A stretch of DNA of 64,000 bases, taken from the NCBI RefSeq assembly GCF_033963835.1, contig NZ_JAXBME010000002.1:417908-481907 (forward strand). Reading direction: 5' to 3'. Each line of letters starts with the position of its first letter. Within the stretch, counting starts at the first letter, position 1. This DNA is from Cytobacillus sp. IB215665. GTDB lineage: Bacteria > Bacillota > Bacilli > Bacillales > SM2101. Below are positions 37,685-46,033 of the stretch, piece after piece. A program made the translations under genes and the position numbers. The notes below the pieces were generated by a model. The model saw nothing but the letters and a program-made list of their open reading frames with translations. It was not told where the DNA came from and did no database searches.

Positions 37685-39854
37685 TGATTTGTACAATCAT
37701 ATAGTAGAGTCGGAAAAAATACTTCTTTTGACGGTACAGAGCATAAAAGAAGGGAATGACAAATATGCTCTCGAGCACTTTATCTTTTTTCTAGAAAAAT
37801 TAGAGTTTGTTATAGAAAATTATTCTTCTAACATGATGGTAAGCTATGATGAAGTAAGAGCTATAATTTTACTACTTCACCCGTTACGTAAGATATTAAG
37901 TGAAAAAGATATCATCGGTCTTAGAAGTGTACTTGAATGTGAGGGGTTGCAGTTACTAAAAAAAATGAAAGGAAGGTTAATTTTAAAAACTACACTATTA
38001 GAAATAGGTTTTCAGAAAAACTTTAACCTTCTCCCAGAGCGTATTAAAAAACAAGTGAGAAAGGTGAATAAAGATGATCTCTGGAGAAAAATTCAGGTGT
38101 CGGTTAATGATAAAGGAATGCCGACTTGTAAGTATATTGGAACAGAAGGGTCTTTTTATTTAAATGGTACGACACCATTAGATGAAGGTGAAGTATTATT
38201 TAAAGAAAATTCTATAATTGATGCTACATCTTTATTTATTTATGGCTGTGACGTTGGATACCCACTGTTTACTCTTGATGCAAAAAGACACCAGAATACG
38301 TTTGTTGTTATATTTGAACAAAATATATATATTTTTTTGGCGATGTTATATTTGTTTGACCTTGAAAAAATGTTGAAAGATCCAAAAGTTATTTTTTTTG
38401 TGGGAGATTTTCATGATATTTCACAAGAATTCCAGCAATTTTTACTTACTGGTGGGTTGCTAAAATGCACGATGCCTACGTGTGTCTTTACGAATAGTGC
38501 AAAAAGATATTTTAAAAAGAAATACTTGCACCTTCATCAATCAATTATGGAGCTTATTACTTTTTGTACGATAAATATAGGTAACGATCCTTACGATAAT
38601 TTAATAGGTTTTCATAATTTAATTAACAATGTAAATGAAATTATTCAAAATCCGTATGTTAGTAGTTTGAAAAATAAATTTTATAATAAACCAGCGTTTA
38701 TTGTTGCAAATGGACCATCATTGGACAAAAATATCGAAATATTAAAAAAGATTAAGGATAAAGGTCTAATCATAGCAGCTGGCTCTTCGGTACTACCTTT
38801 ATTAAAGGAAGAAATTAAACCTGATGCAATGTGTATATTAGAACGAACCGAGCAAGCTTTTTTACATCATTTTAGAGGCATAGAATATCCAGAGGAATTA
38901 GTCTTACTTGGTTTAGCAATAATTGATGAGCGAAATTATCAAACTTTTCAAGGACCAAGGATTCCAATATTTCGCTCAAGGGAAGCAATGAATAGATGGG
39001 TTAACCGCTTAATTGGAGATGAATCTTGTCTAAGTGGTGGTTCTAACGTATCACATCTAGCGTACGAGGCTGCTATATACATGGGTGCCAACCCTGTAAT
39101 ATTTGTAGGTCAAGATTTTGCCTTTGCTCCAGATGGAGCTCACCATAGTAAAAGGTCACGTTATTACGAAGGAAGTTCCCAAAGCTATTATGACAAAAAT
39201 AAGGTAGTGAATGTTGACAGTAATGACGGTAAATCAATTGCTTCAACACCTTTGTGGACGTTCTTTAGAAAAGGCCTTGAAGAAATGATAATGAATACCC
39301 CCCACATAACAGTCATTAATGCAACAGAAGGTGGTGCGCAGATTAACGGTACGACTTGTATGCCACTTATGGAAGCTATTGAATTATACTGTAAAAAGCC
39401 GTTGAAAAAGAAACTCTATACAATTGTTTCTGAAAGTAAAGAAACAATCAACTTAAAAGAAAGAATGATTAGATTACATGATCTTGCTGATGAACTAGAT
39501 AAGTATACAAATAAAATGAAGAGTTTATTACATTCAACTCAAAAAGGAATGAAAAGATGCCACGAAGTTTTAAATTTATGTAAAAAAGAGACTAGAACTC
39601 CTTTAAAAGAGCTTGAAGAGGTGTTGAATAAAAACCATATAGATCTTCAACAGTTTTTTTCAAATGATTTGTTCGTTTATTTTTTTCAACAGATAATGTA
39701 TACCGGTTACGACGATTTAAATCGGCTAGGCAATATTCACACTGTAGAAGGTGCAGTGAAAGCTTTGACAGTACAATCTAACTGGTTCAAGAGATTAGAG
39801 ATTATAGCAGAAAGCCTTGTTGAGAGCTTTAGAGAAGCACAAAAGAAGTTATAA
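37671..39854 (+). CDS. maf: Motility accessory factor (Maf), flagellin glycosyltransferase
   Basis: The 727-aa protein carries the central DUF115/Maf domain: AFIVANGPSLDKNIEILKK (GPSL motif), GSSVLPLLKEEIKPDAMC, GGSNVSHLAYEAA and FVGQDFAFAPDGAHHS. Flanking helical regions complete the usual length. Maf proteins transfer pseudaminic or related nonulosonic acids to Ser/Thr of flagellin in the cytoplasm. The gene closes the pseudaminate cluster, which supports that role. GAAAGGGAAG is close to the first ATG; the ATG at 37674 has the better spacing. No flagellin gene is in view. Confidence 0.88.
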   Translation: MMINDDLYNHIVESEKILLLTVQSIKEGNDKYALEHFIFFLEKLEFVIENYSSNMMVSYDEVRAIILLLHPLRKILSEKDIIGLRSVLECEGLQLLKKMKGRLILKTTLLEIGFQKNFNLLPERIKKQVRKVNKDDLWRKIQVSVNDKGMPTCKYIGTEGSFYLNGTTPLDEGEVLFKENSIIDATSLFIYGCDVGYPLFTLDAKRHQNTFVVIFEQNIYIFLAMLYLFDLEKMLKDPKVIFFVGDFHDISQEFQQFLLTGGLLKCTMPTCVFTNSAKRYFKKKYLHLHQSIMELITFCTINIGNDPYDNLIGFHNLINNVNEIIQNPYVSSLKNKFYNKPAFIVANGPSLDKNIEILKKIKDKGLIIAAGSSVLPLLKEEIKPDAMCILERTEQAFLHHFRGIEYPEELVLLGLAIIDERNYQTFQGPRIPIFRSREAMNRWVNRLIGDESCLSGGSNVSHLAYEAAIYMGANPVIFVGQDFAFAPDGAHHSKRSRYYEGSSQSYYDKNKVVNVDSNDGKSIASTPLWTFFRKGLEEMIMNTPHITVINATEGGAQINGTTCMPLMEAIELYCKKPLKKKLYTIVSESKETINLKERMIRLHDLADELDKYTNKMKSLLHSTQKGMKRCHEVLNLCKKETRTPLKELEEVLNKNHIDLQQFFSNDLFVYFFQQIMYTGYDDLNRLGNIHTVEGAVKALTVQSNWFKRLEIIAESLVESFREAQKKL

Positions 39855-40299
39855 ATATAAGTATATTTTAGCATAATTTAAAAGGGTAGCTCAAAAAGCG
39901 GTAAGAGTGATTCTAGCTACTGTATAAAGGCAATGCTGTCTTATATACAAGATATAAAGAGTGTAAGGTTTGCTCTAAAATTTTGGGTTATCCTTACATC
40001 AAGGATGAAGGGGACAAATTTAACCTATGAAGCACTACGGTATGGTATGCTTTCGTCGATTACTGATTTGCTCATATGCCCTGACCAAGAAAAAAGAAAG
40101 GAAGCTATTTACATCGTTGAACTTATCTATTCAGCATTGTCGTGCTGATATTATCGGTAGCCCAAGTCCATCACAATTCACAACTGTGCCTTCACCCCCA
40201 ATAATAAATGAGGGTGAAGAATTAAACTATAAGTTGTGAACTGGAAACCATCAAAGGAAATAGGAATAACTCAATCATGAGTCACCCTTTATGACTTTT
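39855..40299. other. Intergenic region with a possible gene remnant
   Basis: A 71-codon frame at 39933-40148 reads GTNLTYEALRYGMLSS and EKRKEAIYIVELIYSALS, which looks protein-like, but no ribosome binding site precedes its ATG. A second overlapping frame continues to 40239. Together they suggest a decayed gene with a frameshift. I do not recognise the parent family. Confidence 0.35.
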
Positions 40300-41451
40300 T
40301 CATAGGGAAAGGTGGATATATCCGGATCTTTTTATCGTTTCATTTTCTTCACCTAAGTAAAAATCTATTAATATAGTACGATCTTCAATATCATATATGC
40401 TATGCCATAACGTTCGTGTAGGACATTGTGATTCTCTTAAGTGAGAATGGTCATGAAAAGAGACTTGTTGATTTACATTTTTAATAAAGTCTATGGAATA
40501 AGGGGCTTTATTTCTCTTGACATTTTCTTTTATATTACAGAACCGGTTATACATAGATAATCGATCATCAGTATCGGGAAATTGTGACTCGGATTGATAC
40601 TTGTACAATGGGAAATTAGTAACTACTTGGGGATGGTTCTTATCACCATCAAAAATAAATTCTTTATTACGTCCGTGAGATTGTTCCCAAACAAATGAGT
40701 TGCCATGTTTATCTGCGATGAGGAAGTGCAAGGGATAGAGAGTATAATAGTGTTTATTCATATACAGTGCTTTCTTTGCCTCTTCAATGTTGGCACATGT
40801 ATCTAATAACAGTCTTAGTATTTGTAATTCATTCAAACCAACTTGAGGTTGATAGGTTGGTTCTATAGGGTAATGAGAAATCGCATCATCATCAGCTAAT
40901 AACGTAACAACAAGGCCTTCTGAGTTTATTCCATCAAGTACTCCACTTAGCATATCATATCCCGACACACATAAAGAAGAATAGCCTTCGTCTGGATGCA
41001 GTTCAAGAATGTAAGGATTTGCAAAAGCTGGTTTTTCGTCATCAGCTGGTATTCCTCCAGTTATAGTTCCAGTTGCAAAGTCGAAGTTACGACTTACGAC
41101 TGGACTTCCATTTTGTGTAGTTGTTGGAGGGTAAAATACAACTGAACAGCCAGGTAATCCAGACGAATAAACGAAGGAAGAAAAATCATAGCTATTGTCT
41201 TCAACGTTTACATTACTGAAATAATCAGTCGCTCCTTGTATTCGGTCAAGTAAGATAGGATAATTATTTTTAAAATATTCTAGCTGATATTTGTATTTGG
41301 TAGTTGCGGGGTAAGGTAGGGCACGATGATTATTATACGCAATCTCAGCTAGCTTCTTTCCAATATCAAAATTTGAACCTTTTATCTTTACATGACGAAC
41401 TTCCATAAACTCACTTGGACTTCCTGTAATTACTTTTTCCTCGAAAAACAT
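40300..41451 (-). CDS. C45-like autoproteolytic acyltransferase/amidohydrolase
   Basis: The 383-aa protein fits the Ntn-hydrolase C45 group (isopenicillin N acyltransferase, linear amide hydrolases). It has a propeptide-sized N-terminal region ending SGLPG, then C102-S-V-V, the likely self-cleavage site and nucleophile, followed by GSPVVSRNFDF. The position of the Cys matches the fungal acyltransferase (Cys103). EGLVVTLLADDDA and FLIADKHGNSFVWEQS follow the family. AGGAGGG is 6 nt before the ATG at 41451; a longer frame adds 13 residues. It may cleave beta-lactams, N-acyl amino acids or bile-type amides; the substrate is unknown. Confidence 0.75.
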   Translation of the reverse strand: MFFEEKVITGSPSEFMEVRHVKIKGSNFDIGKKLAEIAYNNHRALPYPATTKYKYQLEYFKNNYPILLDRIQGATDYFSNVNVEDNSYDFSSFVYSSGLPGCSVVFYPPTTTQNGSPVVSRNFDFATGTITGGIPADDEKPAFANPYILELHPDEGYSSLCVSGYDMLSGVLDGINSEGLVVTLLADDDAISHYPIEPTYQPQVGLNELQILRLLLDTCANIEEAKKALYMNKHYYTLYPLHFLIADKHGNSFVWEQSHGRNKEFIFDGDKNHPQVVTNFPLYKYQSESQFPDTDDRLSMYNRFCNIKENVKRNKAPYSIDFIKNVNQQVSFHDHSHLRESQCPTRTLWHSIYDIEDRTILIDFYLGEENETIKRSGYIHLSL

Positions 41452-41613
41452 GAATATCCCTCCTGTTAAATATGATGTAATTTTTTTCATAAAGGTTGTT
41501 GATTTTTATAAAACAATTTACATGCAGATAACTAAAATTTCTGCTATCTTCTATTCTTTATCATCTTATAAAACCACTTCTAGCTGTTCTAATTTGGTAT
41601 GAAAAGTCTTTAG

Positions 41614-42888
41614 TTATGAATGAGCCTTGGTTCGTGAAGCACTTATACTTGTTGTTTGTTGGCCTCGCATGGAGAAGCTTACAATTCCTCCAAGTAAAAT
41701 CATTGCAATTCCAGCTATTAAAAATACACCCCCAACTCCGATTATACTTGCTATTAAAGCTCCCAATGCTGGAGAAATGACGATAAATGCATTAATGATG
41801 GCGTTACCTATACTGGAAACCCGGCCCATGACATGCTGCGGGGTCGTTTTTTGAAGTAAGTAGCCATAACATATGGTAATCACTGCTACACATATTCCAA
41901 TCATTAGCCATATCAACAGCCAAAACAGTAATGAAGGGGGGATATACCCTATACCGCCCACTCCGTTTAGTGTAATTAACACACCTAACAACACAGCAGA
42001 GGAACACATCAATACTTTCTCATTAATTCTTTTACCTAGACGACTAATGATAATTGAACCAATGATACTTCCAAGTCCGATAACACTGCTAAAAATAGCA
42101 TAAATTGATTCACTGAAGCCGAAGCTTTTTGCTAACAGAACACCTATACTATCGAATAGGAAAATGATGAAAAATACAGCTCCGTTAAAAGAAATTAAGA
42201 ATATTAATAATTTGTTTGTAACGACATATTGCAGACCTTCTTTTAACTCGTTAATGAAAGTTTGTAATGAATTCATCGTTTGTTTTTCATGACCCTTTTC
42301 TTCTACTCGGCTGTGCCTCATTTTTGGTAGTTTTAGTAAAAATACTGCTGAAAGCAAAAATGTAATTGAATCAAGTACAAATGCAGTTTGTGGAGTTGAA
42401 ATAGCTAAAACAATCGCACCAAGAGAAGGACCAAGCACCCTAGAAAGATTGAGTGACAGCTGACTTAGTGCATTTGCTTGAAGAAGCATATCATCTGGAA
42501 CAATTTGTTTAATCGCACTTTGTTTTGCTGGATCAAATAATGCATTAAAAAAGCCTTTTATAGCTACGAGAATAATGACGACATAAGCATTCGGGGCAAA
42601 TACTAAGCAAAAAACAACTAAGGCTCGGATGAGGTCACTAGTAATCATGACTAATTTCTGAGGAAGTCGATCAGCAAACACTCCAGCGACTGGACCGAAT
42701 AAAACCCACGGTAAGCCAAATGCAATTGACAATAATGCTAGATAATAAGGACCTAGCTCCCAATGGTAGGCAAACAAAGCGAAAAGGGCAGTTAAATCGA
42801 ACAATGTTCCTAAATCTGATACGACTTGTGCAGAAAATAACGCTCTAAACTGCTTGTTTTTAAGTGGGCTGAATAAGTTTGTTTTCAT
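41614..42888 (-). CDS. MFS drug-efflux-type transporter
   Basis: The 424-aa protein has 12 hydrophobic segments and the MFS_3/MefA-like beginning LFSPLKNKQFRALFSAQVVS, with GVFADRLPQKLVM in the loop 2-3 signature and VPDDMLLQANAL in loop 4-5. Such proteins expel macrolides or other hydrophobic compounds by proton antiport. GGAAGGAG precedes the ATG. It lies 31 bp downstream of a tetR gene on the same strand, which likely represses both. Confidence 0.85.
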   Translation of the reverse strand: MKTNLFSPLKNKQFRALFSAQVVSDLGTLFDLTALFALFAYHWELGPYYLALLSIAFGLPWVLFGPVAGVFADRLPQKLVMITSDLIRALVVFCLVFAPNAYVVIILVAIKGFFNALFDPAKQSAIKQIVPDDMLLQANALSQLSLNLSRVLGPSLGAIVLAISTPQTAFVLDSITFLLSAVFLLKLPKMRHSRVEEKGHEKQTMNSLQTFINELKEGLQYVVTNKLLIFLISFNGAVFFIIFLFDSIGVLLAKSFGFSESIYAIFSSVIGLGSIIGSIIISRLGKRINEKVLMCSSAVLLGVLITLNGVGGIGYIPPSLLFWLLIWLMIGICVAVITICYGYLLQKTTPQHVMGRVSSIGNAIINAFIVISPALGALIASIIGVGGVFLIAGIAMILLGGIVSFSMRGQQTTSISASRTKAHS

Positions 42889-42919
42889 CTTTCAATCTCC
42901 TTCCTTTAAAATTAGCATT

Positions 42920-43555
42920 TTATTCATTGAGGGTGCTATCGTAAATATCCTTTGAATTTACTGGTGCAAAAAGGAGCAACGCCTGTGGGATAAGAGCCTT
43001 CCATATAATTCCGTCAGGGGGATCAATAATTGTTACACGAATCCCATTTAAAAATTGGAAATAAGATGTTGCTACGATTTCAGGATTCAACGTATGCAGC
43101 TCACCTTGTTTTTGTCCTTCTATAATGATTGGCTCCAGTGCTTCGATGACGTCATGGAAAAAAGAATCTAATTGCTCGAATATTTTTGGAAACCTTTCAT
43201 GTTGCCCTAATACATACTGAACTAAGCGTAAATGGGTTTCCTTTTGAGAAAAGGTAATAACATGCTCTTTAACCATTTGTTTAAGATGTTCTAAGGGAGT
43301 TTGACCCTTGTTAATTTGACATAAAAACAGCGGCTTGATTTCATTTAACGGTTCTAATACCGCGGCCTCAAATAGTTGCTCCTTATTTGGAAAATATGTA
43401 AATACAGTTCCGAAACTCACTTCCGAACCTTTGGCGACAGCTGCAATCGTTGTTTCTGAATAGCCATTTTTCGAGAAGAGGGTGATAGCTGCATGTAAAA
43501 TTCTTTGTCGTTTTTCTTCACGTAGTTGTTCCTTCTTAGATAATTGTTTAGACAT
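42920..43555 (-). CDS. TetR family transcriptional repressor
   Basis: The 211-aa protein has an N-terminal helix-turn-helix (residues 15-60: RQRILHAAITLFSKNGYSET, VSFGTVFTYFPNKEQLFE) and a helical ligand-binding domain. A perfect 20-bp palindrome starts 18 bp upstream, next to a TATAAT -10 on its own promoter, so it is probably autoregulated and controls the downstream MFS gene. The inducer is unknown. Confidence 0.88.
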   Translation of the reverse strand: MSKQLSKKEQLREEKRQRILHAAITLFSKNGYSETTIAAVAKGSEVSFGTVFTYFPNKEQLFEAAVLEPLNEIKPLFLCQINKGQTPLEHLKQMVKEHVITFSQKETHLRLVQYVLGQHERFPKIFEQLDSFFHDVIEALEPIIIEGQKQGELHTLNPEIVATSYFQFLNGIRVTIIDPPDGIIWKALIPQALLLFAPVNSKDIYDSTLNE

Positions 43556-43573
43556 AATTAGACCTCACATTCA

Positions 43574-43600
43574 TTGATTGATTAATCAATCAAAATTATA
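43574..43600 (-). promoter_or_regulatory. TetR operator palindrome and -10 box
   Basis: TTGATTGATTAATCAATCAA (43574-43593) is a perfect 20-bp palindrome. A minus-strand TATAAT (43595-43600) sits directly upstream of it, so a bound repressor would cover the transcription start of tetR-MFS. Confidence 0.72.
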
Positions 43601-43894
43601 ACATGTATACTTTAGTAATAAAAGAATAATTTGTAAAAAAAATTATGTGGAATAAATCCCTGGTATTTTCACATTAATTGCTACAAGTAATAAGTGGCAT
43701 CTTTTCTCCTATAAAAACTATACACATCAGTTACTCAAATTTAAGTGAAAAAAGCAACAAAGTTTAAGCAAAGGGTCTTCTGAAGTATCTAACAATAGCA
43801 CTTTTCAAACAATAAAACACCTTCATTGTGTGGCTTCAGTGTTTGTCACCGAACATTGGGTATTTTAGTATATCTTATTGGAAACAATTTGCAA

Positions 43895-43956
43895 TTGATA
43901 ACGAACGTATATTCGGTTAAGATATTGAATATAATAATAATACGAACATATATTCC
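43895..43956 (+). promoter_or_regulatory. SOS-type promoter of uvrX with two LexA-like boxes
   Basis: CGAACGTATATTCG (43902-43915) differs from the Bacillus LexA/DinR consensus CGAACN4GTTCG at one base. CGAACATATATTCC (43943-43956) is a weaker second copy. The first box lies in the 17-bp spacer of TTGATA (43895-43900) and TAAGAT (43918-43923), where repressor would block polymerase. Confidence 0.65.
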
Positions 43957-43972
43957 TTTAGGGGTGTTATAT

Positions 43973-45232
43973 TTGATCGATTATAGCAAAATGCCTCACC
44001 ATAACATCTTATGTATTGATATGAAAAGCTTTTTTGCAAGTTGTGCAGCAGTACTATTGAATTTAGATCCACTTACATGCTACTTAGCGGTTGTTGGTGA
44101 TACAGAAAGACAGGGGAGTGTTGTTTTAGCAGCTTCACCACGCTTGAAGAAGGAATTTGGTATTAGAACAGGGTCGCGTTTATTTGAAATTCCTAAGGAC
44201 CCGCGAATTGTAATCGTCAATCCAAAGATGCGCACATACTTACGTATATCAATGGAACTTACTAAGTTATTTCAGCGCTATGTGCCGGGAGAAGCAGTTC
44301 ATACGTATAGCGTTGATGAGAGTTTTTTACAAGTGGATGGTACTGAGAAGCTATGGGGTGATGCAGAAACGACAGCTCAAAAATTAAAAAAAGATATAGA
44401 GAGAGAATATGAAGTTCCGTGTGCAATTGGTATAGGACCAAATATGCTTATGGCAAAATTATGCTTGGATTTAGAGGCGAAAAAAACAGGGATTTCCCGA
44501 TGGACATATGATGATGTGAAAACAAAACTTTGGCCGCTTTCACCACTTAGTCAAATGTGGGGAATTGGTGGGAAAATGGAAAAAAGATTAAACAGGATAG
44601 GAATATTCTCAGTAGGGCAGCTTGCTAATTATTCCCTCAAACAACTTGAACAAAAGTTTGGTATTATGGGAAATCAGCTATATTATCACGCGTGGGGTGT
44701 TGACTTTTCAGAGCTTGGGGCACCCTTCCTACAAGGACAAATTAGCTTTGGAAAAAGTCAAATTTTATTACGAGATTATCCAGATCCGACAGATGTAAAG
44801 CGAGTAATATTAGAAATGTGTGAGGAGGTGGCAAGAAGAACTCGCGCAGCTAAAAAGGTCGGAAGAACGGTTAGTCTTGGTATTGGATATAGTAAAGATG
44901 AATTTGGTGGCGGATTTTATCGTTCAAAAACAATTGAAGAACCAACAAATATTACAATGGACATTTACAATGTTTGTATTGAGCTATTTCAAAAGCATTA
45001 TACAAATAAAACAGTACGAAAAATCTCAATTGCACTGTCTAATATTGAGGATGATCTAAATATGCAACTATCACTGTTTGAAATGAATAAACCGAAGCAG
45101 CAAGCACTCGGCTACTGTATGGATGAAATTAGGAGGAAATACGGCTCAAATGCAATTTTGCGAGCAGTTTCATATACGAATGCAGGGACAGCCCGTCACC
45201 GCAGCACACTAGTAGGAGGCCATAAGCAATAG
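43973..45232 (+). CDS. uvrX: Y-family DNA polymerase UvrX (YqjW)
   Basis: The 419-aa protein has Y-family catalytic residues in ILCIDMKSFFASC and YSVDESFLQVDG, a thumb region with WGIGGKMEKRLNRIG, and a C-terminal clamp-binding motif QLSLF. It resembles UvrX/YqjW, which pairs with a small YolD-type protein in Bacillus. The TTG start at 43973 follows AGGGGTG and gives the family start MIDYSKMP. A longer frame to 43826 would cross the promoter and LexA boxes. It acts in SOS mutagenesis. Confidence 0.9.
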   Translation: MIDYSKMPHHNILCIDMKSFFASCAAVLLNLDPLTCYLAVVGDTERQGSVVLAASPRLKKEFGIRTGSRLFEIPKDPRIVIVNPKMRTYLRISMELTKLFQRYVPGEAVHTYSVDESFLQVDGTEKLWGDAETTAQKLKKDIEREYEVPCAIGIGPNMLMAKLCLDLEAKKTGISRWTYDDVKTKLWPLSPLSQMWGIGGKMEKRLNRIGIFSVGQLANYSLKQLEQKFGIMGNQLYYHAWGVDFSELGAPFLQGQISFGKSQILLRDYPDPTDVKRVILEMCEEVARRTRAAKKVGRTVSLGIGYSKDEFGGGFYRSKTIEEPTNITMDIYNVCIELFQKHYTNKTVRKISIALSNIEDDLNMQLSLFEMNKPKQQALGYCMDEIRRKYGSNAILRAVSYTNAGTARHRSTLVGGHKQ

Positions 45233-45479
45233 GAAAAGCGGAAGTGCCTTGGTCATCTCCGACAAGCACTGGAAGCATTACAAATGAAGGCGTTCTTTGC
45301 CTTTAGGTGTAATGGAGAAGTGACTCGAGGAGATAGGCGCTGTAGCTGGACAAAAGGAAAAGCGGAAGTGCCTTGGTCATCTCCGACAAGCACTGGAAGC
45401 ATTACAAATGAAGGCGTTCTTTGCCTTTAGGTGTAATGGAGAAGTGACTCGAGGAGATAGGCGCTGTAGCTGGACAAAA
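45232..45479. repeat. Exact 2 x 124-bp tandem duplication
   Basis: The unit starting GGAAAAGCGGAAGTGCCTTG occurs at 45232-45355 and again, identical, at 45356-45479. Each unit can fold as an imperfect hairpin with inner arms around GAAGGCGTTCTTTGCCTTTA and outer arms GTGCCT...AGGCGC. It begins inside the last codon of uvrX. Confidence 0.95.
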
Positions 45480-45610
45480 GGAAAAGCGAGCCGACCCAAT
45501 TCCCCCTAAAACCAGCCCACTTCCTATGGGCAACGGAGGAATGTCGTCATCCATGACTCCTCTCGACAAGCATTGGAAGCATTACAAATGAAGGCGCTGT
45601 ACCTAGTTTA
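45480..45610. repeat. Third, different module of the dispersed repeat
   Basis: GGAAAAGCGAGCCGACCCAA starts a diverged module that includes GCCCACTTCCTATGGGCAAC and ends with CTCTCGACAAGCATTGGAAG and CATTACAAATGAAGGCGCTG, a fused mix of the 5559-type and 124-bp-type repeats. Confidence 0.8.
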
Positions 45611-45627
45611 AAAGGAGAGTGATAAAA

Positions 45628-45957
45628 GTGATTCGAGACCGTGGAACAATTAAATGGGTATCAATGATGCTCCCTGAACATACAAAGCTGTTAAGGGAGT
45701 TAGAAAAAAATCAGCATAGAGCATCAAAGCCTTTGCTAGATGAGCAGCGGCTAGAAGAGTTGAATGAAATGATTCATATCGGTATAGCTGGAAATCAAAC
45801 ATTATCTTTTTCCTATTATCAAAATCATGCGATAAATAATGTTGAAGGTAATATTCATTTTATAGACCACATTAACAAAACTGTACGCATCATAGATTTG
45901 GTTGAAAAAATCCATGATGTACAGCTTGTTAATATTGTAGACATTCAGCCTTTGTAA
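45628..45957 (+). CDS. yqjX: YolD-like protein (YqjX)
   Basis: The 109-aa protein begins IRDRGTIKWVSMMLPEH, the YolD-like signature, and ends in a beta-rich half. YolD/YqjX proteins are encoded next to UvrX-type polymerases and are thought to act as their partners. The GTG at 45628 has AAAGGAG 10 nt upstream; the GTG at 45619 is too close to it. Unusually, about 390 bp of repeat DNA separates it from uvrX. Confidence 0.82.
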   Translation: MIRDRGTIKWVSMMLPEHTKLLRELEKNQHRASKPLLDEQRLEELNEMIHIGIAGNQTLSFSYYQNHAINNVEGNIHFIDHINKTVRIIDLVEKIHDVQLVNIVDIQPL

Positions 45958-46033
45958 ATGAAAAATACTAAAAAAGAACGTATAGAAAAGATTTTCGAGA
46001 ATAAACGATAAATAGCGCTATAGAGGGTATGAA

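Noticed and set aside
43826..43972. Extending uvrX to an upstream start at 43826
   Set aside because: The extension covers the promoter and both LexA-like boxes and has no family resemblance; the TTG at 43973 gives the known start MIDYSK.
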